Assembly: GCA_001661515.1 (NCBI GenBank)
Contig: LUVW01000040.1
Coordinates: 63,955-115,514 of the forward strand
Origin: Capniomyces stellatus
Lineage: Eukaryota; Kickxellomycota; Harpellomycetes; Harpellales; Legeriomycetaceae
Reading direction: 5' to 3'
Length of the DNA: 51,560 bases
Shown here: in pieces, positions 12,558-23,834 of the stretch
How positions within the stretch are numbered: position 1 is the stretch's first letter
Layout of the letters: every line of letters begins with the position of its first letter
Program-made: the position numbers and the translations under genes
Notes under the pieces: generated by a model
Told to the model about the DNA's origin: nothing
The model's input: the letters and a program-made list of their open reading frames with translations, nothing else
The model's database searches: none

Positions 12558-13312
12558 TCACTGGTCCAATAGACTAAGCCTATAAGTGACAGGCTTAAAT
12601 CCGGAATACACGTTGGCTGTTACTGTAACTATGGTGATATTTACACTAAATATATAGTCATAGCCCATGTTTAACTTCCCTCCCATGTTTATTAAAACTC
12701 TGTGGCCAGAGCTTTTGGTCTCAATACCACCCCCGTAATCATCTGCATGGTCAATTGTGTGCTCTATGTTCAATTAAAGATATATTTCTTTGTTGGCTCC
12801 ACTTGCATTATTTTTTTTATTTAAATACAATTAATCGCTACAATCCCGAGTAAATACTCCAACCAAGATCTTATTTTATAATCAGTGTTGAAATGTTACC
12901 AAATTCGCCACCCCGTCCACCCTGCTCCTCTCTGTTTTTATCGACTTTTACCGAAACGGTTAGTCGTTTTTTTAGTTCTTCGTAAAAGTTGCCGTCTGCT
13001 TCTAATTGTTTTCTTTTGTGTGCCTCCACATTAGTATCCATACTCTTGGTCATCAAACTTTGACCCAGGTAGGGTACTGCATTGGTGTTACTGTCTATGG
13101 ATGAATTCACAATATCAAGTTTGTTGTTGTCTGCTCCTAAAAGGTATTAACAAAGTTTTGGCTTTTATGATTCAGCAGCACGTATAGCCATTGTCTATTA
13201 CTATCAACCAATATAAAATTTGTGATTTACCTATGGCCAAAACAGCCACAAAACCCTGTATAAACACCAAGGTGCATCCCACTTGATATATGCCTTTTGG
13301 TTTAAAGCGCAT
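12558..13312 (-). CDS. Secreted protein of unknown family, three exons
   Basis: Exons 13231-13312, 12900-13136 and 12558-12763 join in phase to give 174 residues. Introns are 94 nt (donor GTAAAT, acceptor TTTTAG) and 136 nt (donor GTAACA, acceptor CATAG). Residues 1 to about 28 (start MRFKPKGIYQVG, then a hydrophobic core ending VAVLAIGA) form a likely signal peptide. The middle is polar and charged, with a short helix-like segment (NFYEELKKRL) and a Gly-rich turn. The C-terminal 65 residues alternate polar and hydrophobic as a beta-rich domain would (VLINMGGKLNMGYDY, then IFSVNITIVTVTANVY). The only cysteine is inside the signal peptide, so the mature protein has no disulfides, unusual for a small secreted fungal protein. 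I do not recognise the family. Exact phase agreement across two introns is the main support. Confidence 0.65.
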
Positions 13313-14170
13313 TATGAGCTCCAAACTGCTACCGGTCCACAATTCGTTTGGTTATATGTTTAGCTAGCTAATTACTGGTGTATTCTATTGTTGGTATGGA
13401 CCTCTACACTAGCTGTACATTCTCGCTTTGTACGTATATATAGGTGATGGGGTTTGAATAATAACCGATATTCTTTATAAAATAATCTCAAGTATAATGC
13501 AAAGTGCGTATTTGATTGTAACGTTTTAATGTTGGATGCGTTAGAAAAAGGATACACATTCCCCTAGCAATACTTTTGACTCATAAATTGGTCTAGCAAT
13601 TTCGTGAACCAAGCTCAACATTTGGGTATAGAATAAAAGTATCAGCAGTCTAGCTTGTATCTCTTTTTTTTTTTAGGAATTGGAATATGTACTTTTTAAT
13701 AGTTGCTGTTGCCATAATTCAAGTGAGTACAGAATTCTTACTTTTGATATTAATTCAACAAAATAAAATAAATACCAATATTACTTTTTTAAATTCAAGA
13801 ATTGTATTGCAGTCATTGGCAAAAACTATTCTTCTAATTGGACTTGCAAAATATGAATTAGTTGATTTGATTAAACCAATGCAAGAACTGTGTTCTGGAA
13901 CAACAGCCATTTTGGTGTTTTAGCCAACAAGCTCTTAACAAACTAATTCAAACGAGAATCGAGAATCGAGATTAAAGCCAACACTAAAGTGCAGATCAAT
14001 AAATAAAGAGGCAGATCTCAATATATAAAAAAAAAGTCAAAACTTGAACATTGCCTGTCAATTAGTCTGTTGATAACAAATACACAAATTCTAGCTATGG
14101 AATAATCGAAACAGGAATAATATATAAATGAAATTAAAAATGAAATGAAATGAAAACAATCACTACAAGA
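13313..14170. other. Spacer with a doubtful small plus-strand gene
   Basis: Contains the upstream region of the secreted-protein gene and the 3' flank of the P450 gene. A plus-strand frame starts at 13687 (MYFLIVAVAIIQ), just after a strong T-run acceptor-like site. A canonical GTGAGT donor at 13723 and a TTCAAG acceptor near 13800 could splice it to a very short secreted peptide; unspliced it gives 78 hydrophobic residues ending at 13923. Neither version resembles anything I know. Confidence 0.35.
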
Positions 14171-16268
14171 CTAGCATGATAGGTTGTGTCTTATCACAGC
14201 ATTACAGTCGCGCGCTGGGTGGGCAGGGCACCTGGTAAGCATTGCAATATCATCAAAAAGTTTTGGCTCGTTATTCCTTTTAGGATCAAGAGTATCGGGA
14301 GAGAACAAAGAATCCTTGGGTAACTCCAAATCATAATCTCTTACAAGGTTTGGAATTACAGTTTGCATTTCCATCCAAGCCAGATTACGCCCAGGACAGA
14401 CGCGGACCCCGAAAGAAAAACTCAGTACGTTGCTTGTTAGCAACTCACCCTCAGGCCCCATAAACCTATCAGGGTTAAACGAATCTGGGTTTTTCCAAAC
14501 AGATGTGTCGTTATGTGCCCCATCAATAGACAATCCCACTGTCATTCCAGGTGGAATGTAATAACCGCACAGATTTACCCCATTGACGCCAGACTCTCTT
14601 GGCAAGTTTCCTCCAGCAGATGATCGTAACCTAATACTCTCGTAGATAGTAGCCATGATGTACGGCAAGTTTCTGCGCGCTTCTTGTGATTTGATGATGC
14701 GTGTTCTGTCGGGGAATGCTTTTCTCACCTCGTCCACAACCCTCTTGTAAACGCTGGGGTACAATAGGTAAAACATTATTACCCAGGTCATTGAAATGCT
14801 TGTTGTGTCAACCCCAGCACCCATCATGATAGTCATCTCAGACACCAGTTCTGCTTGTGATAGCTTGCTTCCGTCATCGTTGGTGGCATCTAACAGTATT
14901 TGCAGGATATCTGCTCTGCCTTCTTTTCTAGCGTCTTCAAGCATTTCCCTCCTGGAACTTATTGATTCAACCGAATACTCGTATAATTTTACACTATTTT
15001 CAAAGTCCTTTTTAAACCCAAGAGGTAGATACTTGGCAATAGGAAAAATACGCGACTATTTTTCCAAATTTAAATCAGAAAAAAAAAGTCGAGTAAAAGT
15101 TGAGTTAGAGCAAAATACTGATTAAAAACAGAGTCGAGCAAGACTTGAATGCAGTTAACGAGTCAATTAAGAGTTGAACAAAAACAAAGAGTTGGAAAAA
15201 AACAAAGAGCTGGACAAGACCTCCTGTAACAGAACATCAATGTAGTTGACACTATACACAATTAATAATAACATACCACTATTCCCAGCTTTGTAGTCGA
15301 GTTTACCCACTCAAGCACCTCGTTTCCTGAGTTTTTGAGAGCATCAAATGATTTTCCGTAGCCAAGAACGCCAATAACGTCTGTTGTCAAGTATTGGAAA
15401 TAGTTGAAATAATTAAACCCTGCACACCCACCGCCGTTCTTGATATCGCTGTCCAACTTCTCTTTTAGACCGACAATCCCTGTATCGATTATCAAATCTT
15501 CAATCTCTGCCAGCCCGTTCATTGAAAACACGCCCCCAATTTGGCGTCTCTACAGTCGCGCAATTATTCATAGACACAGTTATTGCCACTGGACAAACCA
15601 TTTAGATTTTACCGTAGCTAAAACAGAAATCTTACCCTCATCTTGCTAAAATTCTCATCTGTTGAGCTAAAAATGTTTCTGTGAAGTTTGTCCTGTTCGT
15701 AGGCTTGAGTTTTTGGATGTCTGTATGAAGAAAACATCTTCTTTACCTCTTTGGTGTCGCTCACAATTACAAGTTTAGGCCCTAATCCAGAATCAATTGA
15801 ATACTACTATTAGCTTATGTTTGCGTTTCGACATTTATGACTAGACGAATAGCAGAACTCTCGAATTTATTAGATTTGATATCCTGATGTTGTAGTTGTA
15901 TTACCGAGCCTGACTACTGGTCCATATTTTGAAAATTGTTTCTTGGAAAAGTCTATTTTGCGGCCAAATACCACCGATCTTAGATATGGAAATGATGTAA
16001 ATTTGGACCACCAAGGACCAGGAACATGGCTAAGCTTGTCAAAAAAGATTCTTGTCAGTATCTATTGTATGGTATTTCAGCTTTTATTACAATTTTACCT
16101 TTTCAACAATATGACAAAATAAAACATTATCACCAACATTTTACTAGTAAAAGATCACTGGTTAATTTGATAATAGGGTGGTATTACTTTAACCACTGCC
16201 AGGGCAAATATAACCGTCAACACTGATTGCTTGAGATTGAACCCTTTTGGGATATTTTTTAGTGACAT
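14171..16268 (-). CDS. Cytochrome P450 monooxygenase, membrane-anchored
   Basis: Heme-thiolate monooxygenase of unknown substrate, expected on the ER membrane. Five exons (16188-16268, 15905-16061, 15636-15781, 15277-15549, 14171-15055) join in phase to 513 residues, a normal P450 length. Introns are 126, 123, 86 and 221 nt with donors GTAATA, GTAATA, GTAAGA and GTATGT. Residues 1-27 hold a short N-terminal anchor, followed by the Pro-rich hinge HVPGPWW. The I-helix oxygen site GAGVDTTS lies near residue 297, the K-helix ESIR near 357, the NPDRF motif after it, and the heme loop FSFGVRVCPGRNLA with the axial Cys near 438. All key residues are present, so it should be active. No biosynthetic cluster is visible around it. 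The CYP family cannot be set without a search. Confidence 0.9.
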
Positions 16269-17398
16269 GTCGACTGTTTTATTCTTCTTGATACTAGAAT
16301 TTAAAGTAACGATTAGGCACTACTATTTGTTGTACCAAGTGCATTACTACTTGGCTACTTGACTACAAAATACAAAATACAAAATAAAGAACCCTGAACT
16401 AACAACTATTAAAATCAGAAACAAGACAGAGTTTAATTAACTGGCAGTGTTTCTTGCGTTTTATATAAACTGAGCCCCACTAACCTTGACAATAAAAATA
16501 AAAAATAAAACAAATCATAATTATCAAGCAAGAGCGGAAACTTAATATTTCTAGTACTTGCTCCGTGTCCGCAAGTTTATGCTGTAGTCAGAATTTCGCG
16601 TTCCTCTTTTAACAATTTCTTCACTAACTCTCTATTGGAATGAAATTGAAAACCAATTCGGAGTTGCTATAATTTTTGATCAAATGGGTAATTTAAATAG
16701 CAATAAAAATATATATATGTCAAAAAAAAGTCTAGATTAAAAGAAGGTTTTGTAAAAAATAAGCTTGGTTTAGAAATCAGTGACAACTTATTTGCACAAT
16801 CACAACTGATATTATCAATGATCTATTATGCTATTGTCGAGTTCGAAGTCTAGCTTTTATTACATTCTCTTAACTTGTGAACCAATTGAACACAAATAGC
16901 CTAGTTTGTTGATTCCGCTGTTAATAAACCACATAAATAATTAATCAATTAATCAAATAAATAATAATTAATCAATCAATCTAATAATTAATCCATCAAT
17001 CAAAGAAAAAAGTAAATAGCCTAGTTTACAAATGTCATGCTTTGGCCATTCGCCCACTGAAATATAGATTTCCACAAAACCAAACTCGGAAATTTAAACA
17101 GCTCCTGTGTATACTAATCAAACCAAGTCCATGTACATATTTCAATAGCCAACTTTCGGCGATTGTCAGAAGACTAGAAAATAAATAAATAGACTATATA
17201 CGTTTCTTCTTTCCAGTTTTTTTAATGTGCCTGGTTATAGACCAAACAAATACCACTTTTAGGGGCTTTGAGCTTCAATTAATTGTTTTTAGATGACTCT
17301 AAAATAATAATTTATATTGAAGGTGACTAGATTATATATATATATATATAGCTTAGATTCAAAAAAAGAATCAAGTTGGAATAATAACTACATTCAAC
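16269..17398. other. Intergenic, AT-rich with ATTAAT/AATCAA repeats
   Basis: No gene seen. An (ATTAATCAATC)-like low-complexity stretch lies at about 16930-17005, and a TA dinucleotide run (about 12-15 bases) at 17333-17350 near the 3' end of the SUN-family gene. The phrase AATAGCCTAGTTT occurs twice (about 16896 and 17016), flanking the repeat. Confidence 0.6.
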
Positions 17399-18622
17399 TC
17401 AATAAAGGATAAACTCAGCCTTTGCGTTTGGCATCAAGGTGACTGTGCATCCAGCATACATGGTGCAGCTTCCGTTTTCGCATTTACACTCGTTTCCCCT
17501 CGGGTAGTTGCAAACTCCCTGAACACAAACTATTTTGACGTTATAAGTATTCTTTACATCGAACCCCGACTCTCTATACAAGGGGTTGTATTGAACACTA
17601 ACATACGTGTTTCCGTCTCTTGATTGGCCTGCACCAAAAATGTATGGTCCCCAATTCCCAACAGGCTTGTTGGACTTCCCCCAAATACAGTGCTTGTGGT
17701 CGGAATCGGCCATATTTACATAAAACTGTGAAGATGTACCCAGCCAGTAGTGGTTTGGAACCACATTTAGGTGGATTGTTGAATGGGGCTGAGCAACTGT
17801 AGGTATAATCATTGCTTCGTTTCCAGGGTAGACTGTTTGACACGCAGAAACAGGCCTGCTCAAATTATTTCGTATTAACGCATTCATCATGCTAGGTAAG
17901 CATAACGCCCGATTGGGAAACGGCTTTTCCAGAACTCCGTTATAATTGCAGAACAGCCCGCCGTTCATTGAGCCTGAACCATTATACCGGCGTGCTCTAG
18001 GATCCCATTGTGCTGAGTAATATCCTGGGCTACACGCATAGGGACACCAAGTTCCTTTTTTACAATCCTGATCCGGAGACATTGCCCAGCCCGCATTTAG
18101 CTCGTTGGGCGTAATAGGCACTATGTTTTCGGAATTATATTGGCTCCAAGGAAATCTACATGTTCTTTGGTTTGGGTTGTAGTTATTTTGAGGAAATAGG
18201 ATGTTTGTGTTTGGTCTATTCATTGGATTTTGATTGGGGTAAAACATTGCTGGTGGTGGCCTGGGAGGTCTGAAATATCCTATTTCAAATTTATCTCTGT
18301 TTCTAGGATACCCCGGTCTATATTTATGACGGTCGGGGGCTGGAGGTGCTGGGTGTTGAGGCGCTGGATGTTGAGGTGCTGGAGGTTGAGGTGCTGCAGG
18401 TGGTGGCGCTGGTGCTGGAGGAGGTGGTGGTGGTGCTGGTGGTGGTGGTGCTACAGGTGGTGGTGCTGCAGGTGGAGGTGCTGGAGTGCTTGACTGCCTT
18501 TTTTTAAAACCCAGCCCATTATAGCCTCCAGTGCCGGGTATATGCTTGTTTATTACATTGGGCTGTTTGTCAGAAAGTATTTGAACTGAAAATACCAGAA
18601 TAGCCAATACAATAGCCTTCAT
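17399..18622 (-). CDS. SUN-family secreted cell-wall protein with Pro-rich linker
   Basis: Single-exon frame of 407 residues. Residues 1-17 (MKAIVLAILVFSVQILS) are a signal peptide. Residues about 50-95 are a Pro/Ala linker (repeats of APPP and PAPQH). From about residue 155 the C-terminal domain matches the fungal SUN family (Sim1/Uth1/Nca3/Sun4 type; in yeast this is a name of genes, not the nuclear-envelope SUN domain). Diagnostic pieces are TCRFPWSQY, the CPYACSPGYYSAQW block, NGGLFCNYNG, and a Cys-rich end (CKCENGSCTMYAGC). SUN proteins act in wall remodelling and septation and some have been reported as beta-glucan-active. The linker would space the domain from the wall or another partner (inference). 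Start chosen at the first Met before the signal peptide. Confidence 0.85.
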   Translation of the reverse strand: MKAIVLAILVFSVQILSDKQPNVINKHIPGTGGYNGLGFKKRQSSTPAPPPAAPPPVAPPPPAPPPPPPAPAPPPAAPQPPAPQHPAPQHPAPPAPDRHKYRPGYPRNRDKFEIGYFRPPRPPPAMFYPNQNPMNRPNTNILFPQNNYNPNQRTCRFPWSQYNSENIVPITPNELNAGWAMSPDQDCKKGTWCPYACSPGYYSAQWDPRARRYNGSGSMNGGLFCNYNGVLEKPFPNRALCLPSMMNALIRNNLSRPVSACQTVYPGNEAMIIPTVAQPHSTIHLNVVPNHYWLGTSSQFYVNMADSDHKHCIWGKSNKPVGNWGPYIFGAGQSRDGNTYVSVQYNPLYRESGFDVKNTYNVKIVCVQGVCNYPRGNECKCENGSCTMYAGCTVTLMPNAKAEFILY

Positions 18623-20393
18623 GGTAAATAACTTATATATAGACCAAGTGTTTGATTTGGTTTTGTATCTCGTCGTTTAGTGTAGTGTCGTGTTATTTCG
18701 TTGGTTCTACTATTGGTCTCAGCACAGCTGAGGTCATTTGATTTTATGTTGTATAACTCAAGTTTTGGTTTTATTTTAGCTTTTTTGTTAAGTATGCTTT
18801 TAACCACCGATTTATAATACCGATTAAAAGTTAGTTGCTGGTTTTAAAAGAAAAATAATTTTGTGGATATAAAAGGACTCGGTGTTGATTAAGAGGTAAA
18901 GTGGTTTTTGTCTAGTTTGAGCTTTTGATTGTAGAGTTGGCTAGAATTGATAATAGAAAAAGGTACACTCACTCAGCCAAGTGGTTCTAACCTTTTCAAT
19001 CAACTGAAATGATAGACACTACAAAGTCCCAAACCCTATAAATGCCAATGACACTTTTCCCTGTCGTTTGATTATCATTTTGTTTTGCTTGATATTAACG
19101 TGGTTTGTACTTGTAAATAACGGTAGCAAACAATAAAGAGCAAGCATTAAACGAGAAAATAACAATAATAGTAGGATAAAGGTGCGCAAGAAATGGAAAT
19201 GCCAATTGCTTTATTGTTGAAATTGTGTTGAATTATTTCCCCGCATATTATGCCCGGAAAAAAAAACTAAAATCGCCAATTGGAAATGCACTTTGATTGT
19301 TTGGAATTCATTGTGCTCAGCATTGTGGTTAGAGTGTTATGAACAATCAGCTTAACTCTATTTAAAAAGGCAACGGTTGAAAAGACAACTCGTATTTCCA
19401 CACTGGAAGCTTCTGCACGCCAGTAAAGGCAGGAACCTTTTCATTGCATCCCGAATTAAAAACGCAGATACTCTACAAATACAAGTTTGATTGTTGGTGT
19501 TTTAACAACTTTGCTCGCAAAACTGACAACAAGATTAAAAAATGGGATAGAAAAAAAAACAGTCTAGCAATGTCAACCGTTTTTGATTATTTCTAGCAAA
19601 AATTAAATATTTATATGTCTTTATTCAGCTGCATTGCTGCTTTCTTTTATCTGAACTACCGATACTTGGTGTTCGATAGAGTGAAATAGGGAAACTTTTT
19701 GCTGAAAAAACTTGCTGTTATAACCAACTTGACGTGAGAAGGCAGTTGTAGTTCACTCTTTAACATTGTTTTTTTTTTTTAGCAAAAGTAAATAATCCGC
19801 ACATTTGGTCGAAATGTAGAACATACTATGAGTTGGAATAATGCACCATCGATTACATGCATCTACAAACCGACTAAAGCAAAGACAAAGTACAGATGCA
19901 TAAAAACCAACATTGTCAGCAAATAAATCGTGCAGATACTGGAATGTTGGAAGAATGGATATGTACAATTTCAACATTTGTTTTGTAGTTAAAAATGAAC
20001 ACCAGCAAATTACACCAAAGCCAATCGAGTTTGGAATGAAAAGACCAAACACCAACAAATTCCAAACCCAAACGAAAAAAATAAATGGTCATCTTTACCC
20101 TTACCAAATAATATATACAAAACAAATCAAGAGTTGTCTTCAAGTAAGAACACTAAGTGTGAGTCTTTTATCGTTTGTAGTTAGGATAACCGGTAATCAA
20201 GTTAAAAATTAAATATGACGTGTTGAGTTTTGTAGACTTGGCGGCTGGTTAAATGTTGCAGTTATGATCAAATTTATTCTAACAATAAAAAGTATAAAGA
20301 GTAAAGTTTTTTTTTGTTTCTTTTTTTAATCCTGAGCAAACTTTGGCCAAAAGCGCAACCGTTTCTATCTGCAAACAGTAGTGATACGCATTT
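18623..20393. other. Intergenic, no convincing gene
   Basis: AT-rich. Overlapping 75-101 codon frames at 19753-20212 occur on both strands at the same place, differ in sense, and none has a recognisable domain; I treat them as chance. A good TATA-like box (TATAAAAGG, about 18868, plus) has no gene after it. Confidence 0.5.
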
Positions 20394-21119
20394 CTAACTG
20401 TTGTGTTTGGGGCTTATTAGCCATTTCCATCCCATTTGCTGTGCCTTCCTGGCAATTGAAGGACACACAGCAGCTGTGATTGCCAAGCGAACAGGCATGA
20501 GAATTTTGTGGACAGTGTAGCCTGAAATGAGAATAACCGTCCATTTTGGATCAAGCTGGCTAAAGATCCCTGATTTTGTTTTTTCAGCCGTGTCGGTTTC
20601 GCTTTGCGGGGAAATGGAAAAGCTAGGAATATAATTCTTGATTGACTCGTTGATCTTTTCAACAAACTCGTCTCCATTCAAGTAAATCACTGCAATGCTT
20701 AAACCAAGATCAATAAAACCAATAATCGTATATGCCAACAGAGCCACCCGACCATACTCTGACAGCAGTCGCTTTATCTTTGATTGTTTTTTTGGGGCTT
20801 CTTCCTTGGACTCGGAAGAGTAGAACCTTTTTGCAGGCGTGTTTCTATTCCTTAGAGCGAGTTTCTCCATGTAGTTGGTGGCACTCTTGCTGGATTGGTT
20901 TGTGTTCGCTTTCATTAAATTGGGTAAAGCAATCTTTTGAAAGTTGTATACTCTGAATATATTTGTGTTGAATCCAATTCCACTAATGTTTGAAAAGCTT
21001 CTGTTTTGAATTCGGAGCAAGTTGCCGCCGCCTGTTATCTTACTCGAGCAATTTTGAAATAATTTAAACGACAAGTTTAAACTCGATTTTGCCGCTCTGT
21101 CAAAAACTACCCTGGACAT
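20394..21119 (-). CDS. FAM210/DUF1279 mitochondrial membrane protein
   Basis: Single-exon frame of 241 residues. The first 90 or so are rich in Arg, Ser, Asn and Lys with few acidic residues (MSRVVFDRAAKSSLNLSFK, later LRIQNRSFSN), as in a mitochondrial targeting region. After a basic, Lys-rich stretch the DUF1279 domain starts with KIKRLLSEYGRVALLAYTII and has a first membrane helix, a polar loop (about residues 150-190), then a second hydrophobic segment with YTVHKILMPVRLAITAAVCP, the most conserved part of the family, and ends with the KAQQMGWKW motif. FAM210A/B relatives sit in the mitochondrial inner membrane and affect mitochondrial protein synthesis and metabolism in animals; the role in fungi is less clear. 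Confidence 0.85.
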   Translation of the reverse strand: MSRVVFDRAAKSSLNLSFKLFQNCSSKITGGGNLLRIQNRSFSNISGIGFNTNIFRVYNFQKIALPNLMKANTNQSSKSATNYMEKLALRNRNTPAKRFYSSESKEEAPKKQSKIKRLLSEYGRVALLAYTIIGFIDLGLSIAVIYLNGDEFVEKINESIKNYIPSFSISPQSETDTAEKTKSGIFSQLDPKWTVILISGYTVHKILMPVRLAITAAVCPSIARKAQQMGWKWLISPKHNS

Positions 21120-22326
21120 TCTGTTTGGAAAGCTGGAAAATTATATACACAAAATTATAGGGCTCTTTATACAATTTAAAGAGAATGCAGGCTTATATTT
21201 GTTCTGCTTTTTCGGCTGTTCCTTAATCTTTTTGAATAATTGTATTTATAGCACTAATTTCGCTATGTCGCTATGTCACTGTTTTATATCTAGTGGGGAA
21301 TGTGTGTAGAGCGTTAAAGAAAGTAGAAGTTACAAAGGGTTTCCATTGATCCATGTTTAAAAAAGTTTTATTTTTAGCTAAATTATTTCGGAATTTGCTT
21401 GCACTTTTATCAGTTTTTAAAATGCCAATAATGCATTGAAGCTGGCTTTTAAATGAACTCTAAAAAACAAGAAAATATTATTGGTCAGTTGGTTTATTGG
21501 TTGGGCGGCAACAATATGGTCATGAGTACGGGGGTTTCCTTTTTCGCTTTCCAAGTTAAACTAAAACACCCGTTACTCGTGTGCTGGTTGTCTAGTTGCC
21601 GCTTTGCAATACATTAAAATAAGATTCTTTGGTAGAGAGCCATTTTGCTAAACATAAAGTAGCTTGGTAAGAAAAGCATATTTATAGCTGTATCAGAGTA
21701 TTATGAGCTTAAACATAAAACGCTCTAAATAAATTGCATACAAGGTGCAAGATGTCGCATCAAACAGCCAGCGACTAGCACTCTAGAGCTATGTTCCCCG
21801 GCAACGATCCTTTTTGTCTGTAGCTTCATATTCCTGTTTTGTTTTTTTTGTTTTTACTAATTTTTATTGATTGAAATAACGACCCAGGCTGGTTTGCCTA
21901 CCAAAATTAAATATTTTTGGGTTTTGTGCTTGGTAAATCGACTTTTAGCTTGTTTTTTACGAATTTTTGTAGAATATGACTTTCTTTTTTTTAATATCAA
22001 TTTATTTTGTCAAAACGAATTATGGAATGAATTATGGAATGAATTGTGGAACGAATTGAACTGAATCCACAATAAATACACGACACGTTGATACATTAAT
22101 AAAACTGCCCACGAGAATTATGTTTGTTTATTCTTCAATTTGGACTTTGGATCTTTGATGCTTGCTTTTTCGCTAAAGTAAAAATAAAAGCAACATTTTC
22201 TAATTTTGGAATTACACTGCAAAAAATTCGCCGTGTAAGCTTAGCACACTTGATTTGACTAAACGTATAAAATACGGCACCAAGACTCTCGAATTTCGAA
22301 CAAACCTCAAGGCTAAATTCTACAAA
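21120..22326. other. Intergenic spacer between divergent genes
   Basis: Shared upstream region of the FAM210-like gene (minus) and the SVP26-like gene (plus). No coding frame of interest. A short tandem GAATTATGGAATGAATTATG lies at about 22017-22050 (repeats of GAATTRTGGAAYGAATT). Confidence 0.55.
22266..22273 (+). promoter_or_regulatory. TATA box of the SVP26-like gene
   Basis: TATAAAAT lies 54 nt before the predicted start codon at 22327 and is oriented toward the gene. It is a good match to the consensus, though the AT-rich background makes chance matches common. Confidence 0.45.
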
Positions 22327-23474
22327 ATGTTGATTGTGATAAAAGTGATATCTGTCTTCGGCATGATTTTTGCGATATTTTTTGGGATTCTGTGTATAGG
22401 CAAGGCCATGTTAACTAATCTCAGTCCACTTTTTGTGAATAATATATTCCACTGCTGTAAAAAGAAAAGGCATTTTCAAAAAACGCTGATTACACAAACA
22501 ATACTTCCAGCACAAGACAAAAGTAATCGCAATCCGACCCGACTATAAAATTTATTTCTGCCAATCTGTATGTACAATAGGTTCTGGAATGTATATATTG
22601 TCAACATATGTGGAGGACCATATTTCGATCGCCAAAAAAGTTATTCACTACTTTACAATGGTAAGAAATGTACATATTAATGTTGTTAATTAGCTACATC
22701 GTTTAAATATACCAGAAGAGTGGCAAGCCAAGTAGATTCCAAAATAAACAAATACTGTTTTTTTTTAAAAAAAACTCCAAATTAAACAAACAATTGCTGC
22801 ATATTAAAATAGTTTCTAGCAGTTGTACAAGTACTACTGGTAGTCGTTGATGGGTTCCCGATACTATCATCGCTGTTTTATTTCTTCTGTCTGGGCTCAT
22901 ACAGTCTTCTACTGACGACATTTCCTTTGATAAACATGACCAGCTTTTCCTTCCTCTTATGTTGCGGTAAGCCAATTTCAAACTTTTTTTTTAATGTTGT
23001 TTCTATTTTATTATAACATGTCATATTCTAACAATTTTAACCATTCGCTTTGGCTATTATAAACTCACTAATCATCAACTCTTTTAAAACGCATTCTGGA
23101 AATAAAATAGTTTGCACTATATGTAATCACTTTTTATGGTTTTCATACTTTTTAAAAAACTACGAGCTGTACGAGTACGTTGAGGCACTTTCCTTTATGT
23201 GCATCTGTGTTTGGCTGCTTCCAATGTTCTACTTTGTATCGCTTGACACTCCTGACAACACACTCCCAAGCTACGGTAAGCCATAGTAAATATGTGTTAC
23301 TTGAATGTCTAGAGCACTCCCAATAGTGGTGCCTCGTGTTTGCTAACTCGATATTGTCTTCAATAACAAATAGATTCCACGGGCAAACACAAGAGAAGAA
23401 AAAACATTCTACAAAAACTGGTTGGTGGTATTTTTGGAAAGTCGGATACAGAAAGAATCCCAATAAACGAGTAG
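22327..23474 (+). CDS. SVP26: SVP26/TEX261 family ER-Golgi membrane cargo receptor
   Basis: Five short exons (22327-22393, 22581-22660, 22813-22966, 23111-23275, 23374-23474) join in phase to 188 residues; introns are 187, 152, 144 and 98 nt with donors GTATAG, GTAAGA, GTAAGC, GTAAGC and AG acceptors. The order of motifs follows TEX261 and yeast Svp26: an N-terminal helix and SGMYILSTYVEDH (SGLYYISELVEEH in yeast), VVDGFPILSSLFYF, TTFPLINMTSFSFLL, NHFLWFSYF, YVEALSFMCICVWLLP and FVSLDTPDNTLPS, then a basic cytosolic tail. Four membrane segments are expected. Svp26 helps package certain Golgi mannosyltransferases into COPII vesicles. The tail is shorter than in yeast. The match over every exon makes the family assignment strong. 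Confidence 0.9.
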
Positions 23475-23834
23475 CGGAATTTGTATCGGGCTGTAGAACA
23501 AAAAGAAAGGAAACCTTGTATTCACATGTTAGCCGAAAAGCTTATATGTGTTATTATTATATCTTTACTGTTAGTTACAACGTTAAATCGCTAAAAAAGT
23601 AAACTTGAATAACCGCTTCAAAAGAGTGTGTGGGAGCTGAGCTCTTGGCTTTGTCAATAAAAAAGGAAGAATTAAAAAAAAAGTTTAATTTCAATAAAAA
23701 AAATAAAAAAAAGTTTATGTCAATAAAAAAACAAAAAGTCGAGCCAAGATACATGCCAATTGAACTAGCAATGTGTTTGTAGTATCGCAGTTCGGTTATG
23801 TATAGAGGCCAGCGTCGATTTGGGCTAAATAAAG
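23475..23834. other. Convergent 3' spacer
   Basis: 360 bases between the stops of the SVP26-like gene (plus) and the Ap4A phosphorylase gene (minus). It holds two AATAAAAAA-rich tracts (23658-23730) that could serve as poly(A) signals for the plus-strand gene. No gene. Confidence 0.55.

Noticed and set aside
18868..18876. Perfect TATAAAAGG box on the plus strand
   Set aside because: No reading frame or RNA-like structure follows within several hundred bases; a chance match is likely in AT-rich DNA.
19753..20212. Overlapping 75-101 codon frames on both strands
   Set aside because: Both strands are open only because of low stop density here; no domain, no presequence, no splice support.
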